A DNA stretch of 64,000 nucleotides from Pseudomonadota bacterium (GTDB taxonomy: Bacteria > Myxococcota_A > UBA796 > CAJQPC01): NCBI GenBank assembly GCA_024228935.1, contig JAAESX010000213.1, forward strand, positions 113,802 to 177,801, written 5' to 3'. Of this stretch, positions 8,135 to 16,770 are shown one piece after another. How positions within the stretch are numbered: position 1 is the stretch's first letter; each line of letters opens with the position of its first letter. Under the pieces are notes generated by a model. It searched no databases, was not told the DNA's origin, and was given only the letters and a program-made list of their open reading frames with translations. A program made the position numbers and the translations under genes.

Positions 8135-9532
8135 CTATACCTTGGAGGGTTCGTCGTTCTCGAACAGAGGAAGCTGGTTCGGGTCGGAGCCGCGTGGGGC
8201 CACGGGGTAGACGCCGGAGAAGCAGGCGTCACATGTGGCAGGCGTCTCGGGATCGACCTGCGCGTGCAGCTCGTCCAAGGGCAGGTAGGCCAGCGAGTCC
8301 GCACCGATGTGGGCCCGGGTCTCCTCCAGCGACATCGAGTGCGCGATGAGCTCGGTCTGCGTCGGGGTGTCGACCCCGTAGAAGCAGCTCGCCACAATCG
8401 GCGGCGAACAGATTCGGAGGTGGACCTCAGCGGCCCCCGCCTGCCGGAGCATCCGGACGATCTTGCGGCTCGTGGTGCCGCGCACGATGGAGTCGTCGAC
8501 CACGACGAGGCGCTTTCCGGCGATGACCGAGCGCACCGGCGAGAGCTTCAGCTTCACGCCGAAGTCCCGGATCTGCTGGCTCGGCTCGATGAAGGTCCGA
8601 CCGACGTAGTGGCTGCGGATGAGTCCCTGCTTGAACGTCAGGCCGGACTCGAATGCGTAGCCGAGCGCGGCAGGTGTGCCGCTGTCGGGGACCGGCACCA
8701 CGACGTCCGCCTCGATCGGCGCGACCTTCGCCAGGCGCTGCCCCCAGCCGAACCGGTTGTCGTAGACCGACTGCTCGAAGACGTTGGAGTTCGGCCGCGC
8801 GAAGTAGACGTGCTCGAAGATGCAGGCGTGGCGCCGACGCCGGGGGAACGGCTGCAGCGAGGTGATGCCGCCGTCCTTGACGATGATCATCTCGCCGGGC
8901 GCCACCTCGCGGATGACCTCGCCGCCGAGCAGATCGAGGGCGGTCGACTCGCTCGCCACGATGGTCGCGTCGCCCAGCTTGCCCAGGACCAGCGGGCGGA
9001 AGCCGAGCGGATCCCGAACCGCCACGAGCGTGTCCTCGGTCATGACGCACAGCGAGTAGGCGCCCTCGACCTGCAGGAGCGCGTCCACCAGGCGGTTGAC
9101 GAACGTCCCCTGGATGCTCGTGGCGAGCAGATGGAGCACGACCTCGGTGTCCGAGGTGGTGTTGAAGATCGAGCCGCGCTGCTCGAGCCGGCCGCGGATC
9201 TCGCCGGCGTTGACCAGGTTCCCGTTGTGCGCGATGGCGACCTGGCCATCGCGGTAGCGGACCGTGAACGGCTGCACGTTTCGGAGCGCCTTCTCGCCGG
9301 ACGTCGAGTACCGGACGTGTCCGACCGCGACGCTCCCCGCCAGCTCCTCGAGCGGGTCCTGGGAGCCGAAGACCTCGCCGACCAGGCCCAGGGAACGATG
9401 TGTGCGAACGGTCCCCCCGTCACTGCACGCGATGCCCGCGCCCTCCTGCCCCCGATGCTGGAGCGCATGGAGGGCGAGGGCTGCGAGGCGCGCGGCCTCG
9501 GGGTGACCGTGGATTCCGACGATGCCGCACAT
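8135..9532 (-). CDS. purF: Amidophosphoribosyltransferase
   Basis: First enzyme of de novo purine synthesis: PRPP plus glutamine gives phosphoribosylamine. It is 465 residues, normal length. The protein begins MCGIVGIHGH, so Cys2 is the N-terminal nucleophile of the glutaminase after Met removal, and no propeptide is needed. The glutaminase domain shows LHALQHRGQEGAG, VAIAHNGNLVN and SDTEVVL. The phosphoribosyltransferase domain has the PRPP loop VVVDDSIVRGTTS and a late ICSPPI segment. Loop cysteines that would bind a 4Fe-4S cluster in Bacillus-type PurF may exist (Cys near ICSPPIVASCF and CDACF) but are not assigned here. purC lies 9 bases upstream on the same strand, a likely two-gene purine operon. 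Confidence 0.96.
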   Translation of the reverse strand: MCGIVGIHGHPEAARLAALALHALQHRGQEGAGIACSDGGTVRTHRSLGLVGEVFGSQDPLEELAGSVAVGHVRYSTSGEKALRNVQPFTVRYRDGQVAIAHNGNLVNAGEIRGRLEQRGSIFNTTSDTEVVLHLLATSIQGTFVNRLVDALLQVEGAYSLCVMTEDTLVAVRDPLGFRPLVLGKLGDATIVASESTALDLLGGEVIREVAPGEMIIVKDGGITSLQPFPRRRRHACIFEHVYFARPNSNVFEQSVYDNRFGWGQRLAKVAPIEADVVVPVPDSGTPAALGYAFESGLTFKQGLIRSHYVGRTFIEPSQQIRDFGVKLKLSPVRSVIAGKRLVVVDDSIVRGTTSRKIVRMLRQAGAAEVHLRICSPPIVASCFYGVDTPTQTELIAHSMSLEETRAHIGADSLAYLPLDELHAQVDPETPATCDACFSGVYPVAPRGSDPNQLPLFENDEPSKV

Positions 9533-9541
9533 GGCGCGCGG

Positions 9542-10276
9542 TCAGGCCCCCAGCTCGTTGCCGAAGATCCGCGTGTAGAGCTCGCGGTACGTGTCACCCA
9601 GGTCGCCCAGATCGCGACGGAAGACGTCCTTGTCGAGCTTGCGGCGCGTCCCCTTCTCCCACAGACGGCAGCCATCGGGGCTGATCTCGTCGGCGAGCAG
9701 GATGCGGCCATCGGGGGTGCGGCCGAACTCGATCTTGAAGTCGACCAGGTCGACGCCCAGCGCGTCCCAGAAGTCGCACAGGGCCTTGTTGACCTTGGCA
9801 GCGGCGAAGCGCAGGTACTCGAGCTCGTGCTGTTCGGCCCAGCCGAACGTCAGCGCATGGACATCGCTCATCGGCGGGTCGTCCAGCGGGTCGCTCTTGT
9901 AGAACCACTCGATCATCGGGAAGGGCAGGACCTCGCCCTCCTCGCGACCGAAGCGTCGGGCACAGGAGCCGGCGACGATGTTCCGCACGACGACCTCGAC
10001 CATGATGATGTCGACCTTCTCGCAGAGCTGGTCGGTGTCGGAGAGCCGCTCGATGAGATGGGTCCGGATGCCCGTCTCCTTGGCGACGTACTGCATCAGG
10101 TGCCACGAGATGGCGGCGTTGACGCGCGCCTTGTCCTCGACGACGCCGAACTTCTTGCCGTTGAAGGCTGTGGCGTCGTCCTTGTAGTGGAGGATGACCT
10201 TGTCGTCGCTGCCGGCCACACCGAAGACCTGCTTCGACTTGCCCTCGCGAATCAGCTCACCGCGCTCAAAGCTCAT
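9542..10276 (-). CDS. purC: SAICAR synthetase (phosphoribosylaminoimidazole-succinocarboxamide synthase)
   Basis: Joins aspartate to CAIR with ATP in purine synthesis. It is 244 residues from the chosen start. The N-terminal glycine-rich nucleotide site is GELIREGKSKQVFG. HYKDDATAFNGKK, the central VEVVVRNIVAGS and FKIEFGR, and LADEISPDGCRLW are family signatures. An in-frame ATG lies five codons further upstream, but a perfect AGGAGG sits between the two ATGs, five bases before the inner one, so the inner ATG (10276) is taken as the start. The next gene downstream is purF. Confidence 0.95.
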   Translation of the reverse strand: MSFERGELIREGKSKQVFGVAGSDDKVILHYKDDATAFNGKKFGVVEDKARVNAAISWHLMQYVAKETGIRTHLIERLSDTDQLCEKVDIIMVEVVVRNIVAGSCARRFGREEGEVLPFPMIEWFYKSDPLDDPPMSDVHALTFGWAEQHELEYLRFAAAKVNKALCDFWDALGVDLVDFKIEFGRTPDGRILLADEISPDGCRLWEKGTRRKLDKDVFRRDLGDLGDTYRELYTRIFGNELGA

Positions 10277-10281
10277 GGGGG

Positions 10282-10287
10282 CCTCCT
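10282..10287 (-). promoter_or_regulatory. Ribosome binding site that decides the purC start
   Basis: AGGAGG on the minus strand with a five-base spacer to the ATG at 10276. It overlaps the codons that would follow the alternative upstream ATG, so the shorter PurC is favoured. Confidence 0.8.
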
Positions 10288-10316
10288 GCATGAGGTCCCG
10301 GTCGTACCCAGCCCGG

Positions 10317-13300
10317 TCAGGTGGGGCCGTGACGGTCCTGTGAGATCGCCCGGACCCCGCTCCACTGCGCGTCTGCCAGCTCCTGCGCGCGGTCGGCCCG
10401 CTCGGCCTGGCCGCAGCGTCGGGCGATCTCTGCCGCGCGCTCGGCCGGCCAGGCGTTGTCCCGATCCATATCCCCGCTGTCTTCCAGGTGCTGGATGGCC
10501 GCCTCGAGCTCGTCGTCGAACTCCCGCCAGTTGCCCTCGGACGCCGCGCAGGCCGCGAGTGCGACGTGCAGCCCGCCGAGCAAGCTCGTGATGCCGTGCC
10601 GACGGACCTCGACGAGCGCCGCCTCGAGCTGGGTCCGTGCCTGGGCGACCCGCCCCTCCTCCAGCCAGAGCAGGGCCAGGTTCGTCGTCGGGTAGATGGT
10701 CGCGTACGAGCCGCACGAGGCGTACACGTGAGCGGCTCGCCGGTACAGCGCCTCGGCGTCGCTCCAGTTGTTGGCGTACCGCTCGAAGTCTCCGAGATCG
10801 TTCAGGGAGTTCCCGACTCCGAGCCGCGCACCGAGCTCCTCGTACGCCGCGAGCGCCTTCCGGATCCACACCGCGGCGCCGGCGTGGTCCTCGAGCTGCC
10901 GGAGGATTCCGCCGAGGCCCCGATGGGCGCTGGCCACGCCCTTCAAGTCACCGAGCCCCTCGTAGAGCGCGAGCGCATCGCGGTAGTGGGCCTCGGCCTG
11001 GTCGAACCGGTTGTGCTGGCGGTGGACGTCCCCGAGCCCGAGCCGGCAGTGGGCCTCGCCGAGCCGCGCGACGTGGAGCCCGGGGGCACACCGCCTGTAG
11101 AGCCCGAGCGCCTCGGTGTAGCGCCGGTGTCCCTCGTCCAGACGACCTCGCTGGCGAGCGGCCTCGGCGATGCCCCGAACGGCCTCGGCCAGGACGTGGA
11201 TCTGGCCGTTCCGACGGGCCATCGGGACCACGCGCGCGATGCCCTCGTCGAAGGCGTCCCAGCGTCCCTGCATCCGGTCCAGCGCTGCCCGAACGACCCA
11301 GCCCTCGGCCAGGCGGGGGTCCTGCGGGGGCAGATCCAGCGCGCGGAGGGCCGCAAGCCTGCGGTCGAGCAGGTCGCGGGCCTCGGGGAAGGCGCCGTCG
11401 TCCCGGCGCCTCGAGGCGGCCCGAGCGAGGGGGTCGAGGGCCTCCTCCAGGTCCTCGGCGGCGAGGTGGTGCCGCGCGACCCGCTCGTCCGCGGACTCGC
11501 CGTACATCTCGCGAAGCATCGCGGCACACCGACGGTGATGACGCTCCAGGCGGCCCCCGTCCTCAGCGCGACGCTGCAGCGCCTCACGGAGCATGCCGTG
11601 CACGAACGAGAAGCCGTGCTCGCTCCGAACGATGAGCTGGACGCGGGCGAGTGCCTCGATGGGCGCCTCGGATCGCTGGCCGCTGAGCGCAGCCCACTCC
11701 TTTGCGTCGATCGACTGGCCGAGCGCCGCCGCCAGCTCCAGCAGCTCGTGGTCGGGGAGCTCCTCGAGCGCCGCATCCAGACGGGCCCCCCAGACGGCAT
11801 AGAGATCGTCGGGCAGCCGCGTCCGTTCCCCGTCCCGCAGACGCCAGCCGGACTCGCTCAGCTCGAGCACGCCGCGCTCGACCAGATCTCCGACGAGCTG
11901 CACCGCGAACAGCGGCGAGCCACCCGTCCGCTCTTCCACCTCGTCCGCCAGCTCGCCCGAGAGCCCGAGCAGTCCGCGCACGAGACCGCGATGGGCGTCG
12001 ACCCCGAGTGGCCCGAGCGTGAGGACCTCAACGACATCGGACAGCGCCTCGACCAGGTCGGCCGCCTCGAGCCGCTCGGCCAGCGCCTCGTCTCGCGCGG
12101 TGAGGACGAGGAGCACCGGGAGCCTGGGCCGCCGGCGCAGGAACCAGCGAGCGAACTCCAGGGCGTCGAGCCCCCACTGCACGTCGTCCAGGAACAACAC
12201 GACGGGGCGTGGAGCCGGCCCGTCGAGCCCGGTCCGGATGGTGCGCTGGAGCAGGCGCTCGAGCGCGGCGAACCGCTCCGTCCGCGAGCCCGTCCCCTGG
12301 ATGAGCTCGACCAGGGCGTCGGCCTCCTCGCCGGGATGAGCGACGCCCTGGGCGCGGAGACGCCGCTCGATCTCGTCCCGAGGGGCCTCGAGCCCGACGA
12401 CGTGGAGCGCGTGGGCGACGAGCCGCGGCAACCCGGAGCCGGGGCCACCCAGGGCCTCGTGTCGCGCTGTGAGGACCGTCGCGCCACCGAGCTCCTCGGC
12501 GCGCTCGCAGAGCCAGCTCGCCAATCGGCTCTTGCCGATGCCGGCCGGCCCGCGGATGAGGACTCCCCTCCCCGTGGAGGACTCCCGGACCTCGTGCAGC
12601 AGCGTCCAGGCTCGGTCGCGAACCTTGTCCCGACCGACGAAGGGGACCGTCCGGAGTCGCACGAGCCCCAGCCCGGCCCCGTGCATGTGGATGGAGCCAG
12701 CCCGGGCGCGCCGCCAGCTCTCGGGCAGAGGCGGACGGGAGCGGCTCGCGAGCTGATGCTGGGCGCTCGACACCTCATCCCAGGTCTCGACGGGGAGCTC
12801 GACCGGGAGGTCCCACCACGTGAGCGCCTGGGGCCGAGGGCTCGCCACCACGACGTCGGGGGCGGGCCCGGTGGCCTCGCCGAGATCGCTCAGCGCCCAC
12901 GCCGCGTCGGCGGCTCGCTGGTACCGATCCCACGGACGCTTCATGAGGAGGCGTCGCAGGAACGGCTCGACCCCCTCGGGTACCGGGATCAGCGGGACCA
13001 CCCGGGGCGGATCGATCAGCAGGTGTTGCTGCATGAGCGCGCCCAGGTCGTCCGACGCGAAGGGCGGCGCACCGGTGATGAGCTCCCAGGCCAGGACCCC
13101 CACCCCATAGAGGTCGGTCCACGGCCCGAACGCGCGCCAGTCGCCTCGGAACTGCTCCGGAGCCATCCCGACCGGCGTGCCAGCCACGCGAGCGCTCTGC
13201 CGCTCGGACCGATCGATGGCGTGCGCCAGGCCGAAGTCCGAGAGCTTCAGGGCGGCGCCGCTGGTTGCCTCGGTCAGCAGCACGTTGGCCGCCTTGATGT

Positions 13301-13700
13301 CCCGGTGGACCACGCCACGCGCGTGCGCGTGGGCGAGCGCATCGAGCAGGCCGAGCAGCAGGCGCCGGACGCCGCGCCAGTCCAGGCGTCCAGACAGACC
13401 CTCGAGCGAGCCGCGCGTCGCGTACTCCATGACCAGATAGGGGCTGCCCTCCTGGAGCAGGGTCCCTGCCGGAACCTCGCCAAGGTCGTAGACGCCGATG
13501 ATCGCGGGGTGGTCCAGCGCGGCGACCGCGCGCACCTCGCGTCGAAAGGCCTCGACCGACTCGAGCTGACGAGCCTCCTGCCGCGTCACGACCTTGATCG
13601 CGACCGCGTGACCGTCGGCGGAGTGCACGCCGCGCCAGACCTCGCCCATGCCGCCGGTCCCGACGACGTGCACGAGCTCGAACGGACCCAGGCGCTTCAC
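10317..13700 (-). CDS. PknK-like Ser/Thr kinase with AAA-type ATPase and TPR sensor region
   Basis: An 1127-residue signalling protein. Residues about 7-265 form a Hanks-type kinase: Gly loop VGTGGMGEVWRG, Lys36 in VAIKVV, HRDIKAANVLL at 132-142 and DFG at 155-157. Residues about 345-650 are a STAND-like ATPase with FVGRDK, Walker A GPAGIGKS (Lys390) and Walker B VVLFLDDVQW. The remainder is helical and TPR-rich (DQAEAHYRDALALYEGLGDL, YRRAAHVYASCG). Such proteins are frequent in Myxococcota and integrate a cytoplasmic signal with phosphorylation; no transmembrane segment is seen. Start is GTG with GGAAGA upstream. A longer in-frame reading exists but runs through the tRNA-Leu gene and is rejected. 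No regulator is obviously paired. Confidence 0.9.
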   Translation of the reverse strand: MKRLGPFELVHVVGTGGMGEVWRGVHSADGHAVAIKVVTRQEARQLESVEAFRREVRAVAALDHPAIIGVYDLGEVPAGTLLQEGSPYLVMEYATRGSLEGLSGRLDWRGVRRLLLGLLDALAHAHARGVVHRDIKAANVLLTEATSGAALKLSDFGLAHAIDRSERQSARVAGTPVGMAPEQFRGDWRAFGPWTDLYGVGVLAWELITGAPPFASDDLGALMQQHLLIDPPRVVPLIPVPEGVEPFLRRLLMKRPWDRYQRAADAAWALSDLGEATGPAPDVVVASPRPQALTWWDLPVELPVETWDEVSSAQHQLASRSRPPLPESWRRARAGSIHMHGAGLGLVRLRTVPFVGRDKVRDRAWTLLHEVRESSTGRGVLIRGPAGIGKSRLASWLCERAEELGGATVLTARHEALGGPGSGLPRLVAHALHVVGLEAPRDEIERRLRAQGVAHPGEEADALVELIQGTGSRTERFAALERLLQRTIRTGLDGPAPRPVVLFLDDVQWGLDALEFARWFLRRRPRLPVLLVLTARDEALAERLEAADLVEALSDVVEVLTLGPLGVDAHRGLVRGLLGLSGELADEVEERTGGSPLFAVQLVGDLVERGVLELSESGWRLRDGERTRLPDDLYAVWGARLDAALEELPDHELLELAAALGQSIDAKEWAALSGQRSEAPIEALARVQLIVRSEHGFSFVHGMLREALQRRAEDGGRLERHHRRCAAMLREMYGESADERVARHHLAAEDLEEALDPLARAASRRRDDGAFPEARDLLDRRLAALRALDLPPQDPRLAEGWVVRAALDRMQGRWDAFDEGIARVVPMARRNGQIHVLAEAVRGIAEAARQRGRLDEGHRRYTEALGLYRRCAPGLHVARLGEAHCRLGLGDVHRQHNRFDQAEAHYRDALALYEGLGDLKGVASAHRGLGGILRQLEDHAGAAVWIRKALAAYEELGARLGVGNSLNDLGDFERYANNWSDAEALYRRAAHVYASCGSYATIYPTTNLALLWLEEGRVAQARTQLEAALVEVRRHGITSLLGGLHVALAACAASEGNWREFDDELEAAIQHLEDSGDMDRDNAWPAERAAEIARRCGQAERADRAQELADAQWSGVRAISQDRHGPT

Positions 13701-13750
13701 GACGTGAGTCTTCCACAGCCGCGTCCGCGCGGTTACATCGCCGGAGTCAC

Positions 13751-13834
13751 GGGGACGTGGCGGAATCGGTAGACGCAGTGGATTCAAAATCCACCGGTCG
13801 TATGACCTTGAGGGTTCGAGTCCCTCCGTCCCTA
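13751..13834 (+). tRNA. tRNA-Leu (anticodon CAA)
   Basis: A class II tRNA. The acceptor GGGGACG pairs with CGTCCCT (one G-U pair at the end) and A follows as discriminator. The anticodon stem GTGGA/TCCAC encloses TTCAAAA, giving anticodon CAA for UUG codons. A long variable arm (GGTC-GTAT-GACC) and T arm GAGGG-TTCGAGT-CCCTC are clear. CCA is not encoded. It lies opposite the kinase leader, and its last three bases are also the stop codon of the convergent cobalamin adenosyltransferase gene. Confidence 0.95.
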
Positions 13835-14440
13835 CTCCTTCCCGGGTTCCTCCCTGGGCGGTCGCTCCCAGAGATTCTCGGGCTCGCCGAGGGCCTTCAC
13901 GGCCCACCGGCCCAGCACGAACAGGTGGTCCGACAGGCGGTTGATGTACCGCATCGGGTCCTGGGCGACCTCGGGCCCCTCGTGGTCCATCAGCGACAGC
14001 AGCTCGCGCTCGGCTCGGCGACACACCGTCCGCCCCTGGTGCAGGAACGCCCCGACCGGCCCTCCTCCAGGAAGGATGAACTCGACGAGCGGGCCCAGAT
14101 CCTCGTTCAGGGAGTCGATCTCGTCTTCCAGGCGCGTGATGTCCTCGTCACCGACCCGGATCATCCCCTTCCAGCGGTGCTCGGGGGGAGTGGCCAGGTC
14201 CGAGCCGAGGTTGAAGAGCTCGTTCTGGATCCGGTGGAGGATCGTGTCGATCCTCGCCTTGGCGTCCTCGGACGCCGAAGTCGACGTATTGAATGTCCGG
14301 GCGAGCCCAAGGATGCTGTTCAGCTCATCGATCGTCCCGTATGCCGCGATCCGAGGGTGATTCTTGGGAACGCGAAGGCCGCCGACGAGGCTCGTCTTGC
14401 CCTTGTCTCCGCCCCGCGTGTAGACCTTCGTGATGCGCAT
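13832..14440 (-). CDS. pduO: PduO-type ATP:cob(I)alamin adenosyltransferase
   Basis: Makes adenosylcobalamin from cob(I)alamin and ATP. It is 202 residues, a helical-bundle trimer in the family. The ATP-binding N-terminus is KVYTRGGDKGKTSLVGG, followed by AAYGTIDELNSILGLA. The central and late signatures are FILPGGGPVGAFLHQGRTVCRRAERE and INRLSDHLFVLGRW (split here into separate blocks). There is no targeting extension. Its TAG stop lies in the 3' end of tRNA-Leu on the other strand. The divergent hypothetical gene starts 47 bases away, too little room for a cobalamin riboswitch, and none of its hallmarks is seen. No B12-dependent mutase is in the window, so the client enzyme is elsewhere. 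Confidence 0.93.
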   Translation of the reverse strand: MRITKVYTRGGDKGKTSLVGGLRVPKNHPRIAAYGTIDELNSILGLARTFNTSTSASEDAKARIDTILHRIQNELFNLGSDLATPPEHRWKGMIRVGDEDITRLEDEIDSLNEDLGPLVEFILPGGGPVGAFLHQGRTVCRRAERELLSLMDHEGPEVAQDPMRYINRLSDHLFVLGRWAVKALGEPENLWERPPREEPGKE

Positions 14441-14468
14441 ACCAACTCCGATGAGACCGAAGGGTTAA

Positions 14469-14528
14469 TCCGAAGTCGGAGGTGTGCGTGAGCGGCAAGG
14501 CATTCGTGAAGGGACTTCGGACTTCGGA
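14469..14528 (+). promoter_or_regulatory. Inverted repeat flanking the ribosome site and start of the 14488 gene
   Basis: TCCGAAGTC at 14469-14477 is exactly complementary to GACTTCGGA at 14513-14521 and again at 14520-14528 (the two copies overlap). The Shine-Dalgarno GGAGG (14478-14482) and GTG start (14488) fall between the arms. In mRNA this could form a 9-bp stem with two alternative partners; in DNA it could be a protein-binding site. A further CCGAAG lies at 14457. The function is inference. Confidence 0.5.
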
Positions 14529-15279
14529 CTCGGTGACCCTTCAGGTCCTGACCCCGGATCTCCTGCGCAAGCCCATCCACAAGCTGCAGGCCCAGTGCCT
14601 CTGTGACCTCATGGCGCTCTCCGAGCTCGAGGACCTGCCCGTGCAGCTCAGCCGGGACCTCGTGGAGTTCCAGCACGAGATGGTGCGCGAGTTCAACGAC
14701 CTGCCCACGGGCCAGGTCCTGGGCGAGTTCCTGCAGGAACTGACCGACGTCGACGCCGACAACGTGCCCGCCTGCCTGCGTGCAGCCATCACGGCCCGCT
14801 CGGACGACGCGATGAGCAGCCCCAAGAGCGCTGGCCACTACGGCACGCTCGTCGCGGGTTTCGAGGGCAAGGCCCCCGAGACCCTTCACCCCGCCTCGCA
14901 GATGTCGACCGTCAAGGTCCAGAAGCACGAGACCCCGAACTCGCACAAGCACCCCGACGAGCGGACCCCGCGCAAGAAGGCGGCCGCCAAGGATGCCGAC
15001 GACAAGCCGAAGAAGAAGAAGCTGCCGTCCCCTCGCCTGCCCGCCAAGGCCATGCGTGACCCCGAGCGCGGCGTGTGGATCCGGGAGTACGTCGTCGAGC
15101 GCCTGAGCAACTACGGCACGAACGGCCTGAAGCAGAACGTGCTCGTGGCCGGCTGTCAGCGCCTCTCGCCCTACTCGGACCTGTCGCCGAGCGAGGTCAT
15201 CGCGGTGCTGAAGACGCTGAAGAACGAGGGCAAGGTCAAGCTCTCGGTGGGCCGCTGGGCCCGTCCTTCGCGCTGGTAG
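14488..15279 (+). CDS. Conserved-looking cytoplasmic protein with basic linker and winged-helix-like C-terminus
   Basis: Not assigned to a family. It has 263 residues from the GTG at 14488, chosen because GGAGG ends five bases before it; a GTG six bases upstream overlaps that GGAGG and is less likely. Residues about 1-110 are helical and acidic. A Lys/Pro linker (KKAAAKDADDKPKKKKLPSP) joins to a compact C-terminal domain of about 70 residues, with YVVERLSNYG and SPSEVIAVLKTLKNEGKVKL followed by a beta hairpin, consistent with a winged helix. This suggests a nucleic-acid-binding or adaptor role, which is an inference. An inverted repeat spans its translation start. The next gene starts inside its last codons. 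Confidence 0.65.
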   Translation: MSGKAFVKGLRTSDSVTLQVLTPDLLRKPIHKLQAQCLCDLMALSELEDLPVQLSRDLVEFQHEMVREFNDLPTGQVLGEFLQELTDVDADNVPACLRAAITARSDDAMSSPKSAGHYGTLVAGFEGKAPETLHPASQMSTVKVQKHETPNSHKHPDERTPRKKAAAKDADDKPKKKKLPSPRLPAKAMRDPERGVWIREYVVERLSNYGTNGLKQNVLVAGCQRLSPYSDLSPSEVIAVLKTLKNEGKVKLSVGRWARPSRW

Positions 15280-15716
15280 CCCTCGGGCTCCTGGCCCTGT
15301 TGGGCTGTGAGCGGGTCCCGGCCTGGCTGGAGCCCGTCGAGCGGACCGACACCGGGACGGCGACGGTGGACACCACCGACACCGCCGTCGACGACGCCGT
15401 GTGCTCGGTCGACGACGTCACGGCGACGCTCGTCACCGGCACCGGGTTCAACAACACGACCGGCGCCACCGTCGCGGCGTGTGGCGGCTCCGATCTGACG
15501 AACAACGCCTACGGCAGCACGATCTACGTGCACGGCGGCGCGGTCCTGAGGAACCAGGGTGCGGGCGCGATCATCTACGCCCAGCTCGGCTCGACGGTGC
15601 TGAACTACACCGGCGACGCCACGCTCATCTACGGCGCAGGGGCAGACGTCGGCGACGTCGAGCTCTACGCCGACGTCACCGCGTGCAACGACCTGGACCT
15701 CGACACGGGCTGCTGA
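15273..15716 (+). CDS. Putative lipoprotein with beta-rich repeats, apparent CTG start
   Basis: About 147 residues, no known family. The frame carries a hydrophobic run LVALGLLALLGC ending in a lipobox-type Cys, then a Thr/Asp linker (DTGTATVDTTDTAVDD) typical of myxobacterial surface lipoproteins. After that come short repeats of Gly-x-(Ile/Val)-(Ile/Tyr)-x, such as GSTIYVHGGAVLRNQGAG and STVLNYTGDATLIYGAGADV, which look like a small right-handed beta solenoid. Two cysteines near the end (CGGSD, TACND) may pair. No ATG, GTG or TTG precedes the signal in this frame closer than 66 codons. The CTG at 15273, two bases before the upstream TAG, is the best start and is provisional. Confidence 0.55.
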   Translation: MVALGLLALLGCERVPAWLEPVERTDTGTATVDTTDTAVDDAVCSVDDVTATLVTGTGFNNTTGATVAACGGSDLTNNAYGSTIYVHGGAVLRNQGAGAIIYAQLGSTVLNYTGDATLIYGAGADVGDVELYADVTACNDLDLDTGC

Positions 15717-15726
15717 GCCCGCCTGA

Positions 15727-16770
15727 TCAGATGTCGTTGATGATGTAGTCGATGAACGGCAGGCCGTCGTCGCGCTTCGCCTGCGTCGTGAACCGGAACG
15801 TGCTGACGACGACCAGGCCGTCCCCGTCGGTGAACGACACGAGCAGCGGCGAGGCCGGCACGTCGTAGATCTCGAATCCGTCGCGCCACTGGGCCGTGCC
15901 CGTCATGTGGATGGTGACGTCGCCGGAGACCGACTCGATGAGCGGCCACTCGATCAGATCGTAGACGACCGTCACCTCGGAGCCGACCACGTCGCCCATG
16001 TCCTTGTCGGTCACGTGCGCGGTCACGCCGCCGGTCTCGCCACGCTGGGCGACGTCCGGCTCGACGTCGTCGCCAAGGTAGTCGATGTGGTTCGGCCAGA
16101 CGGACTCGATGACGTCATAGGACCAGTCGGTGGCGTAGATCTCTCCCCCGCCCTGGACGTACGACCGCAGCGTGTCGTGCACGGCCTGGATCGCGGCGGC
16201 GTCGCCGTTGCCATCGGTGTCGTAGAAGACGTCTTCCTCGGTGTGACCACCGGTGAAGAAGACCTTCTCGTAGTCGACGAGGTTCATCGGGTCGGAGAGG
16301 AAGTCGACCAGGTCGCTCCCCGTCTCGCCGTTGACCGTGTCGTAGGCCGCGATGCCGACCGCCGGAAGGACCTTGTCGAACTCGTCGTAGGCGCCGCTGA
16401 TGACGACGACGCCACCACCACCACCACCGCACTCGGGGTCCTTCAGCGAGAGACCGCCGGCGACCGGGAGCTCGGCCTCGAACATGTCGACCATCTCGTT
16501 CCCCATCTGGATGTAGATGGTGTAGGTCCGGCCGGTCGGCAGGCTGGTGAGTGCGTAGTACCCGGACTCGTCGGTGATGGCGGTCACCGTGTCGTACAGG
16601 TTGTTGTCGACGTCGAACAGGTGCGTGTAGACCGTCGCGCCCTCGAGCCACGTGTAGGTCCAGGGGCTGCAGACCCGACCGCTGATGGTCGTGTCATCCC
16701 CGGCGTTCACGTCCTCGATGGTGTGGAGCGTCGTGTCGGAGTCGCAAGCGAGCGTGAGGAGAAGCAGCAT
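15727..16770 (-). CDS. Lipoprotein with carboxypeptidase-regulatory-like and ThuA-like regions
   Basis: A 347-residue exported protein. The signal MLLLLTLAC is only nine residues including the lipobox Cys, without a basic N-region. Residues about 25-115 look like a carboxypeptidase regulatory-like beta sandwich (ISGRVCSP, LEGATVYTHLF, DESGYYALTSLPTGRTYTIY). After a run of six glycines, residues about 120-347 form an alpha/beta domain resembling glutamine-amidotransferase/ThuA-like folds (VVVISGAYDEFDKVLP, KVFFTGGH, YVQGGGEIYATDWSYDVIE); no catalytic Cys-His pair is obvious. Its ATG overlaps the stop of the vWA gene upstream by one base (TGATG) with GGAG as ribosome site, so the two are cotranscribed and probably act together at the cell surface. 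Confidence 0.7.
   Translation of the reverse strand: MLLLLTLACDSDTTLHTIEDVNAGDDTTISGRVCSPWTYTWLEGATVYTHLFDVDNNLYDTVTAITDESGYYALTSLPTGRTYTIYIQMGNEMVDMFEAELPVAGGLSLKDPECGGGGGGVVVISGAYDEFDKVLPAVGIAAYDTVNGETGSDLVDFLSDPMNLVDYEKVFFTGGHTEEDVFYDTDGNGDAAAIQAVHDTLRSYVQGGGEIYATDWSYDVIESVWPNHIDYLGDDVEPDVAQRGETGGVTAHVTDKDMGDVVGSEVTVVYDLIEWPLIESVSGDVTIHMTGTAQWRDGFEIYDVPASPLLVSFTDGDGLVVVSTFRFTTQAKRDDGLPFIDYIINDI

Noticed and set aside
13701..14024. N-terminal extension of the Ser/Thr kinase
   Set aside because: It would read through the tRNA-Leu gene and the end of the adenosyltransferase; a GTG with a good ribosome site begins at the kinase domain.
14441..14487. Cobalamin riboswitch upstream of the adenosyltransferase
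   Set aside because: Only 47 bases separate the divergent starts and no B12-box-like conserved core is visible.
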